DNA of 64,000 bases, taken from NCBI GenBank assembly GCA_036386515.1, contig DASVVO010000081.1:1-64000 (forward strand), in the 5' to 3' direction. Below are positions 18,206 through 25,874 of the stretch, piece by piece. Source of the stretch: JAIVJZ01 sp036386515 (lineage in GTDB: Bacteria; Acidobacteriota; Blastocatellia; Pyrinomonadales; Pyrinomonadaceae). The notes beneath the pieces were generated by a model. The model was given only the letters and a program-made list of their open reading frames with translations. It did not search any database and was not told the origin of the DNA. Within the stretch, counting starts at the first letter, position 1; every line of letters begins with the position of its first letter. A program made the position numbers and the translations under genes.

Positions 18206-20347
18206 ATGTTGAAAAGAAAATTTGCCGGGCTGTTGCTGCTGTGCGCCGTCGTGTGCGTGCCGCTCGCGCCGCTCGTCCGTGCGCAGACCACGCCGTTTCT
18301 GTCGGACGGCGAGATTCGCATGCTCTCGAATGAAATCTCCGGCGACCGCGCCTTCGAGCACATCCGCTGGCTCACGCACTGGCACCGCGATTCGGGCATG
18401 GAAGGTTATTTCAAGGCGGCCGAGTACATCGTCAAAGCGGCGAAAGAGGTCGGGCTGGAAGACGTGCGCTTCGTCGAGCAGACTTTGCCCGGCGTCAACT
18501 ACACGGCGCGCAGCGCGGAACTCTGGATGACCGAACCCGTCGAACTCAAACTCGCCGACATCGGCGAGCACGCCGTCTATCTCGCCGACGGCAGCCACGA
18601 CGCCGACCTGACGGCCGAACTCATTTACATCGGCGACGCTTCGGTCGAGAGTCTCAAAGGTTTGGACGTGAAGGGAAAGCTCGTGCTGACGAGCGCGCAG
18701 CCGGGCGCGGCCGTGCAGAACGCCGTCTATGCGCGCGGCGCGGTCGGCGTCGTCAGTTACACTACGACCGAGAATAAAAATCCGCTCGACTTCCCAGACC
18801 AGATCGCCTGGACGCGCATCGATGCGACCCCGCCCGCGGGCAAGCAGGGCACGTTCGCCTTCGCCCTCCCGCCGCGCAAAGGCGACACGCTGCGTCGCAT
18901 ACTCGCCACCGACAACGTGCAGGACTATTTCGGCACGGGCAAAAGCGCGAAGGGCGGCCGCGTCGTCTTGCGTGCGAAGGTTGACACCGACATCAGCCCC
19001 GCGCCCGGCCGCACCGGCTTCGTCGAAGGTTGGATTCGCGGCAGTTCCATACACGACCAGCAGATCATCCTCACCGCGCACCTGCAAGAGGAACAAGGCT
19101 CGGCCAACGACGACGGGAGCGGCTGCGGCAACCTGCTCGAACTCGCGCGCACCTACAAAAAATTGATCGCCGAAGGCAAGATGCCGCGCCCCTTGCGCGA
19201 CATACGTTTCTGGTGGACTGACGAAATCTATTCCGAGTATCGCTACTTTCAGGATTACCCGGACGAGCCGAAGAAGTTTCTCGCCAACGTCCATCAGGAC
19301 ATGACCGGCGCGGATCAATCGCTCGGCAGCCGCGTCCAGCATCTCATCTTCGCGCCCCACTCGCGCACCTCTTACCTCGACGCGATTTTTGAATCCGTCG
19401 GGCAGTACGTCATCAACACCAACAACGGCTTTCTCGCCGCCAGTCGCCAGGGCGGCCTGCCGCGCCCGCACACGCGCCCGCTCTACGCCACGCGCGGCTC
19501 GCGCCAAGGGTACAACGCGCGCTTCGTCCCCTGGTTCGGATCGTCCGACCATCAGACGTTCCTCGACGGCCCCATCAACACGCCCGCCGTCGCGCTCATC
19601 AACTGGGACGACGACTACATCCACTCGTCCGACGACGACCTCGACAAGATCGACCAAACCCAACTGCGCCGCAACAACTTCATCATCGGCTCAATCGCCT
19701 ACTTCCTCTCTCGCGCCACCGAGCGCGACGTGCCCACGCTCGCCGCCGAAACCTACGCGCAGGGCACGAAGCGTCTCGCCAATGATCTGCGCGTCGCCAT
19801 GAACCTGCTCAAGGAAGGCCACGCCAACGCGGCGGCGGCGGGCGACAACTGGAAGGAAGCCAACTACCTCGTCGAGCAGGGCGTCCTGCGCGAACAACGC
19901 GCCCTCTCGACCATCCGCGTCTTCACCACGCCGGGCAGTAAGGCCACCACCTCGCTCGGCGAACTCGCGGCGAACATGAAACGCAACGGCGCGCAGTTGA
20001 CCACCGACCTCGAAACTTACTACACGCAACTGCGCGGCGCGCGCCCCGCGCCCGCAAAGTTGAGCGTCGCGGAAACGGAGGCGACGAAGAAGATTCCGCG
20101 GAACGTCTCGATCAAAGACTACTTCGGGAATCGCGAGAAGGCGCGCGTCCGCACCAACCTCCACGGCCTCATGCGCGACGAGGTGTTCAACTTCGTTGAC
20201 GGCCAGCGCAGCTATTACGACATCTATAAGGCCGTCTACGCCGAAGCCGCCGCCGCCGGTTCCTGGTACTACGGCACGGTCACGCTGCAAGATGTCACCG
20301 CCCTGTTAGACGCCGCCGTCCGGGCGCAGGCGTTGACCTTGAAATAG
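18206..20347 (+). CDS. Secreted M28-family aminopeptidase-like metallopeptidase
   Basis: A 713-aa exported protein with a signal peptide (KFAGLLLLCAVVCVPLAPLVRAQ). A PA-like insert region is followed by an M28 zinc-peptidase core. The metal-ligand signature is visible as TAHLQEEQGSANDDGSG (His and Asp), WWTDEIYSEYRYF (acidic pair), NVHQDM (Asp) and a late FGSSDHQTF (His). The family removes N-terminal residues from peptides using two zinc ions. Start 18206 has AAGGGG about 8 nt upstream; the upstream in-frame codons translate the hairpin repeat. Together with the S9 peptidase and the BNR protein it suggests secreted protein turnover. Confidence 0.9.
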   Translation: MLKRKFAGLLLLCAVVCVPLAPLVRAQTTPFLSDGEIRMLSNEISGDRAFEHIRWLTHWHRDSGMEGYFKAAEYIVKAAKEVGLEDVRFVEQTLPGVNYTARSAELWMTEPVELKLADIGEHAVYLADGSHDADLTAELIYIGDASVESLKGLDVKGKLVLTSAQPGAAVQNAVYARGAVGVVSYTTTENKNPLDFPDQIAWTRIDATPPAGKQGTFAFALPPRKGDTLRRILATDNVQDYFGTGKSAKGGRVVLRAKVDTDISPAPGRTGFVEGWIRGSSIHDQQIILTAHLQEEQGSANDDGSGCGNLLELARTYKKLIAEGKMPRPLRDIRFWWTDEIYSEYRYFQDYPDEPKKFLANVHQDMTGADQSLGSRVQHLIFAPHSRTSYLDAIFESVGQYVINTNNGFLAASRQGGLPRPHTRPLYATRGSRQGYNARFVPWFGSSDHQTFLDGPINTPAVALINWDDDYIHSSDDDLDKIDQTQLRRNNFIIGSIAYFLSRATERDVPTLAAETYAQGTKRLANDLRVAMNLLKEGHANAAAAGDNWKEANYLVEQGVLREQRALSTIRVFTTPGSKATTSLGELAANMKRNGAQLTTDLETYYTQLRGARPAPAKLSVAETEATKKIPRNVSIKDYFGNREKARVRTNLHGLMRDEVFNFVDGQRSYYDIYKAVYAEAAAAGSWYYGTVTLQDVTALLDAAVRAQALTLK

Positions 20348-20407
20348 CAGGCACTCCGGCATGAATTTTTAAACGCCGGAAGCGCGTCCATAAGTCAGGG
20401 GCAAATT

Positions 20408-20443
20408 AAAAGGCCGCGTGGTCATAAAACCACGCGGCCTTTT
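20408..20443. terminator. Bidirectional intrinsic terminator
   Basis: AAAAGGCCGCGTGGT pairs with ACCACGCGGCCTTTT around a 6-nt loop, with A and T tracts on both sides. It lies between the convergent M28 peptidase and mglA genes and fits a rho-independent terminator for both. Confidence 0.9.
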
Positions 20444-20488
20444 GGATATGTGGCGGCGGACGCCGAAGGGATTACGGGGCGCGTGGGC

Positions 20489-21073
20489 TTAGCCTTTGCG
20501 CAGTTCGGTGAGCACCTGCTTGGCGACGGACTTGAGCGTGTCGAAGACGCCGACGCCTTTGTAGGCGACCGCCTCGTGGACGGCCTCGTCTTTGCGGCGC
20601 AGTTCGCTCACGAGTTCTTCGGGCGGGATGACGTTCGGCAAATCGCGTTTGTTGAGTTGGAGGACGTAGGGCAGTTTCAACAGGTCGTAGCCGTTGGCCT
20701 TGAGATTTTCTTCGAGGTTGTAGAGCGCTTCGATGTTGGCGTCCATGCGCTCCTCCTGGCTGTCGGCGACGAAGACCACGCCGTCAACGCCCTTGAGGAT
20801 GAGTTTGCGCGAGGCGTCGTAGAAGACCTGTCCGGGGACGGTGTAGAGGTGAAAGCGCGTCTTGAAGCCGCGCACCGTGCCGAGTTCGAGCGGCATGAAG
20901 TCGAAGAAGAGGGTGCGGTCGGTTTCGGTCGCGAGGCTGATCAGCTTGCCCTTCGAGGCGGGCGCGGTCGAGTCGTAGATATATTGCAGGTTGGTCGTCT
21001 TGCCGCACAACCCCGGCCCGTAATAGACGATCTTGCAATTGATTTCGCGTGATGCGTAATTGATAAACGTCAT
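20489..21073 (-). CDS. mglA: Ras-like GTPase MglA
   Basis: This 194-aa small GTPase of the MglA family sets cell polarity and motility. The P-loop GPGLCGKTTN (about residues 19-28), the switch region (ATETDRTLFFDF), the WD/GxxG-like segment where MglA proteins carry TVPGQ, and NKRD (about residues 142-145) are all visible. The length is normal. It follows the MglB-like roadblock gene in the same direction, separated by a paired-word hairpin, the expected GTPase/GAP pair. Confidence 0.95.
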   Translation of the reverse strand: MTFINYASREINCKIVYYGPGLCGKTTNLQYIYDSTAPASKGKLISLATETDRTLFFDFMPLELGTVRGFKTRFHLYTVPGQVFYDASRKLILKGVDGVVFVADSQEERMDANIEALYNLEENLKANGYDLLKLPYVLQLNKRDLPNVIPPEELVSELRRKDEAVHEAVAYKGVGVFDTLKSVAKQVLTELRKG

Positions 21074-21081
21074 GGCTTTTA

Positions 21082-21159
21082 AGTGACGGGCGACGGGTGA
21101 CGGGTGACAGGAAAGAACAAGGTTTTCAACTTGTCACCTGTCACCCGTCACCTGTCACT
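21082..21159. repeat. Paired-word hairpin (GTGACGGG family)
   Basis: The left arm about 21082-21111 (AGTGACGGGCGACGGGTGAC...) faces the right arm about 21131-21159 (...GTCACCCGTCACCTGTCACT). It fills the gap between mglB and mglA and touches the TAG stop of mglB. Confidence 0.82.
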
Positions 21160-21640
21160 AATTGAAGAGACTGTCAATATCATCGTCCGTGATACCGGCG
21201 AAAAGTGAATCGTCCTGCTCGCGCTTTGCCAGCGAATCGCGTTCGACATCCTCAAAAATTAAGGCCAGTTCGCGCGCCGCCTGCTTGACGCGCAGTTTGA
21301 CCAGACCCAGACTGGAACGGTCGTCGAAGACGACGACGAGCAGCGTCCGGCCGATGATGCAGATGTGGATGCTCTCGCGCTCGCCTTCGTGCGATAGCGT
21401 CGGAAACTCTTTCTCGCCAATGAGTTGCGCCATGCCGCCGGTCGCCGCGACGTTCCCGGCGGCAAGCGAGGCGAGGCTCGTCGTGTCAATATTGCTCACG
21501 TCTCCCTGCACGGCTATCGGCTGGCCGTTTTTGTCCACCAGGAAGACCACGCGCGAGAGCGATTCAGCCCGCAGTTTGTGTAAAACAGACACAATCCGCT
21601 CAAACTGTTGCTCACGCATGATCATAGGAGTGTCTGTCAT
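21158..21640 (-). CDS. mglB: Roadblock/LC7 domain protein, MglB-like
   Basis: A 160-aa roadblock/LC7 protein that probably acts as GTPase-activating partner of the adjacent MglA. The domain spans about residues 10-130, with the characteristic VFLVDKNGQPIAVQGD and LASLAAGNVAATGGMAQLIGE segments. The C-terminal 25 residues are acidic. Start choice among three clustered Met codons (residues 1, 6 and 8) is uncertain. It is transcribed first in a two-gene unit with mglA. Confidence 0.9.
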   Translation of the reverse strand: MTDTPMIMREQQFERIVSVLHKLRAESLSRVVFLVDKNGQPIAVQGDVSNIDTTSLASLAAGNVAATGGMAQLIGEKEFPTLSHEGERESIHICIIGRTLLVVVFDDRSSLGLVKLRVKQAARELALIFEDVERDSLAKREQDDSLFAGITDDDIDSLFN

Positions 21641-21982
21641 TAGTACAGGCGCTTTCTCTGTTGGGGAGTTCCTAAGGTGGGATGGTCGGAGGCCGCTATC
21701 GAGAGTCGCGATTAAAACTTAAGCCAAACATTTTAAAGGAGTTCGAGTGTCGGCCGGAAACGTTTGCCCCCATCCCTCAAGGGTCGCACGAGGGGCGCAA
21801 CTCCTTTTGGACTCTAACATAAGGCCTTCGCTAACATCAACTGTTTTTCTTTGTTGGCCGCCCCTTCGCTTCGTTCCCGAAAGCTCCCTGATACCCGCAA
21901 CTTACACTACCACGTTGATTTATGCGATAAGCTGTGTTAAACTGCGGGCGTTTCTTGACCCGCCAGGGGAGTCATTTTGATA
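21641..21982. other. 342-bp divergent intergenic region
   Basis: It separates mglB (minus) from the TPR gene (plus). The composition is less GC-rich than the flanking genes, consistent with promoters in both directions, but I could not assign boxes with confidence. A strong AGGGGAG Shine-Dalgarno lies near 21965. Confidence 0.45.
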
Positions 21983-22996
21983 ATGGAGCTTCGCATGAGC
22001 GAATCTGTCAGCAAGAGCGCTAAAAGACCATCCTCCCGCCCGGTCACACGTAGCGTCTCCGGCGTGTCGACGGCAAAAAATCGCAAGTTGGGCGCGAAGA
22101 CCCCGGCGCGGCCGCAGCCGCTCGCCAAACGCTCCGCCGCGGAGAAAGCCCCTGTTCGCAAAGCCACCAAGACGGCGGTTGCCGCAACCACGAAATCCAC
22201 GAAAAAGAGTTCCCGCGCCGCCTCTGCGACGAAGACCAAATCGGCGGAGCGTCCCAAAACCGCCAATCCGAAGCCGCGCCCGGCGGCCGCCAGCAGTAAA
22301 ACCGCCACCAAGACTTCGACCACGACTTCAACCAAGACTCCGCTTAAAACCCCTCAGCGCCCGGCCGTCAAGGCTACAGCGGCGGCGGCGACGAAGCCGC
22401 CCAAACGCAACGCGCCCGCCCCGGCCGCGAAGAAGCAACCAGCCCGCACGACGACGGGCAAGCCCGCCTCCGCGCGTCCGACGCCGCCTCCTCCGCGCCA
22501 GCCGACGCTGGACGAGGCCGCCGCGTTGCGCGCGTTCGAGCGAGCGCATAAGGAGTTCGTGCGCGGTCGTTTTTCCGAGGCGCGGCTGTTGTTTCGCGCG
22601 CTCATCGAGCAACATTCGGGCGTGGCCGAAGTGACGGCGCGCTCGCGCACCTATCTCGCCATCGCCGAGGCGCGCATGCGTTCGGAGAGCGCGATGCCGC
22701 GCAACGCCGAGGAACTGTATGACCGCGGCGTGATCGAACTCAATCGCGGCGATTTTGTGGCGGCGCAGGAGATGTTCGAGCGCGCCCTCAAACGCGACGC
22801 CGCCGCCGCGCACATTCACTATGGCCTGGCCGCCACGCGCGCGCGTCTCGGCGCGGTCGAATCCGCCCTCCAATCCCTGGCGCGCGCCCTCGAACTACAA
22901 CCCAACTTGCGCGTCCGCGCGCAACACGACCCAGACCTCGTGCCGTTGCGCAACGAGCCGGAATACGAGCGGCTCATCTTCGCCTCCCGTCCCTAG
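21983..22996 (+). CDS. Basic histone-H1-like tail fused to TPR repeats
   Basis: The N-terminal half of this 337-aa protein (about residues 5-170) is extremely rich in Lys, Ala, Pro and Thr, with runs such as KKSSRAASATKTKSAERP, resembling histone H1/AlgP-type tails that bind nucleic acid. The C-terminal half has tetratricopeptide repeats (ELYDRGVIELNRGDFVAAQEM, then HIHYGLAATRARLGAVESAL). The combination suggests a scaffold that can contact DNA or RNA. Start 21983 is an ATG; a TTG at 21977 with closer Shine-Dalgarno spacing and a later ATG are alternatives. There is no signal peptide. Confidence 0.8.
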   Translation: MELRMSESVSKSAKRPSSRPVTRSVSGVSTAKNRKLGAKTPARPQPLAKRSAAEKAPVRKATKTAVAATTKSTKKSSRAASATKTKSAERPKTANPKPRPAAASSKTATKTSTTTSTKTPLKTPQRPAVKATAAAATKPPKRNAPAPAAKKQPARTTTGKPASARPTPPPPRQPTLDEAAALRAFERAHKEFVRGRFSEARLLFRALIEQHSGVAEVTARSRTYLAIAEARMRSESAMPRNAEELYDRGVIELNRGDFVAAQEMFERALKRDAAAAHIHYGLAATRARLGAVESALQSLARALELQPNLRVRAQHDPDLVPLRNEPEYERLIFASRP

Positions 22997-23159
22997 TTGC
23001 CGCCGTTGTCGGCGTCCATCTCCTCACTTGCTGTCACGTTCCATTTCCGACGCGCCGCTTTGCATTTCAAACGCGCCGCTTTGAAAGCCTCCGGCTTTTG
23101 AGTATGATTTCAAAGCGCACGGTCACTTTGCCGTCGCGTGAAGCGGGGAGAGTGAGATT

Positions 23160-24206
23160 TTGCACGTGTCCGGGATAGAGCGCGGTCTGAAATTGGTTGC
23201 CATCGGCGGCGGCACGGGTCTCTCGACCGTGCTGGCCGGTTTGAAGCGACTCGTGGACAAGCGCGACGGCGACGGGCAATGGCTCGACGCGCTCGCGGCC
23301 ATCGTCACCGTCTCGGACGACGGCGGCAGTTCCGGTCGGCTGCGCGACGAACTGCAAATCCTCCCGCCCGGCGACATACGCAACTGCATGGTCGCGCTCT
23401 CGGAAGACTCAACCCTCATGGGTCGCCTCTTCCGCTACCGTTTTCGCGGCGAGGGCGACCTCGGCGGCCACAGTTTCGGCAATCTCTTTCTCGCCGCGCT
23501 CACCGACGTGACCGGCGACTTCACGGAGGCCGTCCGCCTCTCCTCCGAAGTGCTCGCCAGCAAGGGACGCATCTACCCGGCCACGCTGAACGACGTGCGC
23601 CTCGTCGCCGAACTCGAAGACGGCCGGGAAGTCTTCGGCGAAACCAACATCACGGCCTCGCACGGCACGATTCGCCGCCTGCGCCTCGAACCGGAACAAT
23701 GCCTGCCGCTGCCCGAAGCGCTCACCGCTCTGCGTGAGGCGGACATCATCACGGTCGGGCCGGGGTCGCTCTACACCAGCCTCCTGCCGAATCTGCTCGT
23801 CTCGCGCGTCGCCGAAACCATCGGCGAATCCGAGGCCGTCAAAATTTTCATCTGCAACTTGATGACGCAGCCCGGCGAGACCGACGGCTACACCGCGCGC
23901 CAACACTTGCAGACAGTGAAGCGTTACGCGCCCGCCATCAACTTCGACTACGTTATCGTCAACAACCGCCACATCAGCGACGAGCAGGCCGCGCGTTACC
24001 GCGCCGAGGGCGCGCACCAGATCGGTTTGACCGACCACCTTTTCGAAGCAGAGTTCAGCCACGAGGCCGAGATCGTCCGCGCCGATTTGCTCGACGAGGG
24101 CGAGAAGGTGCGGCACAGCCCCGAAAAGCTGGCGCGCGTCATCGTCGCCTGTTACGAGGCGTCGGCGGCCGCCCACGCGCCGCGCCCTTTCCACAGTCTC
24201 GCCTGA
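23160..24206 (+). CDS. yvcK: YvcK/GlmR family protein
   Basis: This 348-aa YvcK (gluconeogenesis factor, CofD-like fold) protein shows IGGGTGLSTVLAGLK (about 14-28), VSDDGGSSGRLRDEL (about 50-64), PPGDIRNCM, GHSFGNLFL and PGSLYTSLLPNLLV. In Bacillus the homologue GlmR binds UDP-GlcNAc and stimulates GlmS, and YvcK affects cell shape. Here it sits immediately upstream of glmU and glmS, which strongly supports that role. The start is TTG at 23160 with GGGGAG 9 nt upstream; a GTG two codons later is possible. Confidence 0.93.
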   Translation: MHVSGIERGLKLVAIGGGTGLSTVLAGLKRLVDKRDGDGQWLDALAAIVTVSDDGGSSGRLRDELQILPPGDIRNCMVALSEDSTLMGRLFRYRFRGEGDLGGHSFGNLFLAALTDVTGDFTEAVRLSSEVLASKGRIYPATLNDVRLVAELEDGREVFGETNITASHGTIRRLRLEPEQCLPLPEALTALREADIITVGPGSLYTSLLPNLLVSRVAETIGESEAVKIFICNLMTQPGETDGYTARQHLQTVKRYAPAINFDYVIVNNRHISDEQAARYRAEGAHQIGLTDHLFEAEFSHEAEIVRADLLDEGEKVRHSPEKLARVIVACYEASAAAHAPRPFHSLA

Positions 24207-24221
24207 ACGCTTGAGAACATA

Positions 24222-25787
24222 ATGGACAAACAGCCGCCCCCGCCGAACCCACAGGAAACGCCCGCGCCGCCCGCGTCGCCGACGACGACCGCCACGCCGC
24301 CCGCCGCCGCGCCGCCGACCGCGAGCGCGCCGCTCGACGTGCTCATCCTCGCCGCCGGACTCGGCACGCGGATGCACTCGCGCACGGCCAAAGTCCTGCA
24401 TCAACTCGGCGGCCGCCCGCTCATCGCGCACGTCTGCCACACGGCCGCCGCGCTCGTCAAGGAAGGCCGCCCCGTCCACATCGTCGTCGGGCATCAGGCG
24501 GAGGAAGTGAAAGCGGCGGTCGTGGAAGAACTCGGCGCGAACGGCGCGATCTTCGTCACGCAGACGGAGCAGCGCGGCACGGGCGACGCCGTGATGGTCG
24601 CCCGCGACGCGCTCGCCGGCGCCAATTCCACGCTCCTCGTGCTCTCCGGCGACGTGCCGCTCATGCACCACGAGACGCTCGGCGCGCTCGTCCACCAGCA
24701 CCGCACGCATCGCGGGCGCGGCGCGGCCTGCTCCGTGCTCACCGTCAAACTCGAAGACCCCACGGGCTACGGGCGCATCGTGCGCGACGCGGACGGTCGT
24801 TTCGAGCGCATCGTCGAACAGCGCGACGCCACGCCCGAGGAACGCCAGATCAAAGAGATCAACGCCGGGATTTATTGCTTCGAGACGCGCGTTCTCTTCG
24901 ACGCGCTCGCGCGCGTGCAGCCCGCCAACGCGCAGGGCGAATACTATCTGACGGACGTGCCCGGCATCCTTCGCGCCGACGGCGAAGACGTGAGCATCTT
25001 CACGCACACGGACGCGCGCGAAGTCTCCGGCATCAACACCCGCGTCGAACTCGCCGAGTTTGAGCGTCTGCTGCGCCTGCGCACGCTGCGTCGCCTCATG
25101 CTCGACAGCGGCGTCACCATCATCGACCCGGCGCACACCTACATCTCGGCGGAAGCCCAAGTAGGCCACGACACGATCATCTACCCCGGCGTCCACATCG
25201 AAGGGCGCACGAACATCGGCGAGGGCTGCGAGATACGCTCCGGCACGCGCATCTCGAACTCGCGCGTCGGCAGCGGCGTGCGCATCAAAGACCACTCGGT
25301 CATCGTTGACTCCGACATCGCCGACAATTGCTCGGTCGGCCCCTTCGCGCACCTGCGCATGAACGCGCAACTCGAAGAACAGGCGGCCGTGGGCAACTTC
25401 GTCGAGATGAAGAAGTCGCGGCTCGGCCGCAAATCCAAGGCGATGCACCTGACCTATCTCGGCGATGCCGACATCGGCGCGCGCACCAACATCGGCGCGG
25501 GCACGGTGACGTGCAACTACGACGGCGTGAACAAACATCCGACCGTCATCGAACAGGACGTTAAGATTGGTTCGGACACGATGCTCGTCGCGCCGGTCAC
25601 GGTCGGCGCGCGCAGCGTCACCGCCGCAGGTTCGGTCGTCACGCGCGACGTGCCGCCCGACACGCTCGTCGCGGGCGTGCCCGCCACGGTTAAAAAAGAC
25701 CTCCGCCCCGCCGCGCCGCCTCCCGCCCGCAGCGCGCCCGAACCGGCGGAAGAAGAAACAACAAAAGCAGTGACGGGCGACAAGTGA
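24222..25787 (+). CDS. glmU: Bifunctional GlmU (UDP-GlcNAc pyrophosphorylase / GlcN-1-P acetyltransferase)
   Basis: A 521-aa GlmU that makes UDP-GlcNAc for peptidoglycan and lipopolysaccharide. The uridylyltransferase domain begins at LILAAGLGTRMHSRTAKVLH (about residues 41-60). The C-terminal left-handed beta-helix (about 290-500) carries hexapeptide repeats and the acetyltransferase segments NFVEMKKSRLG and NIGAGTVTCNYDG. An unusual 37-residue Pro/Ala/Thr-rich N-terminal extension precedes the domain. The last codons (AVTGDK) and the TGA are contributed by the paired-word hairpin that follows. It lies 15 bp after yvcK, in one operon with glmS. Confidence 0.95.
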   Translation: MDKQPPPPNPQETPAPPASPTTTATPPAAAPPTASAPLDVLILAAGLGTRMHSRTAKVLHQLGGRPLIAHVCHTAAALVKEGRPVHIVVGHQAEEVKAAVVEELGANGAIFVTQTEQRGTGDAVMVARDALAGANSTLLVLSGDVPLMHHETLGALVHQHRTHRGRGAACSVLTVKLEDPTGYGRIVRDADGRFERIVEQRDATPEERQIKEINAGIYCFETRVLFDALARVQPANAQGEYYLTDVPGILRADGEDVSIFTHTDAREVSGINTRVELAEFERLLRLRTLRRLMLDSGVTIIDPAHTYISAEAQVGHDTIIYPGVHIEGRTNIGEGCEIRSGTRISNSRVGSGVRIKDHSVIVDSDIADNCSVGPFAHLRMNAQLEEQAAVGNFVEMKKSRLGRKSKAMHLTYLGDADIGARTNIGAGTVTCNYDGVNKHPTVIEQDVKIGSDTMLVAPVTVGARSVTAAGSVVTRDVPPDTLVAGVPATVKKDLRPAAPPPARSAPEPAEEETTKAVTGDK

Positions 25788-25853
25788 CGGGCGACAAGTT
25801 AAAACGGAAATTGTTTTTAACTTGTCGCCCGTCGCTTGTCGCCCGTCGCTGCT
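25766..25853. repeat. Paired-word hairpin (GTGACGGGCGACAA family)
   Basis: The 39-nt arms (25766-25804 and 25815-25853) differ at two positions that would be G-U pairs in the plus-strand RNA. The hairpin overlaps the glmU stop codon and ends 21 bp before the glmS start, so it sits inside a glmU-glmS transcript. Confidence 0.88.
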
Positions 25854-25874
25854 TTCCTGAAAGGAACGCAATAC

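Noticed and set aside
25804..25874. glmS ribozyme/riboswitch in the glmS leader
   Set aside because: The leader is too short and is occupied by the paired-word hairpin; no glmS ribozyme core is visible.
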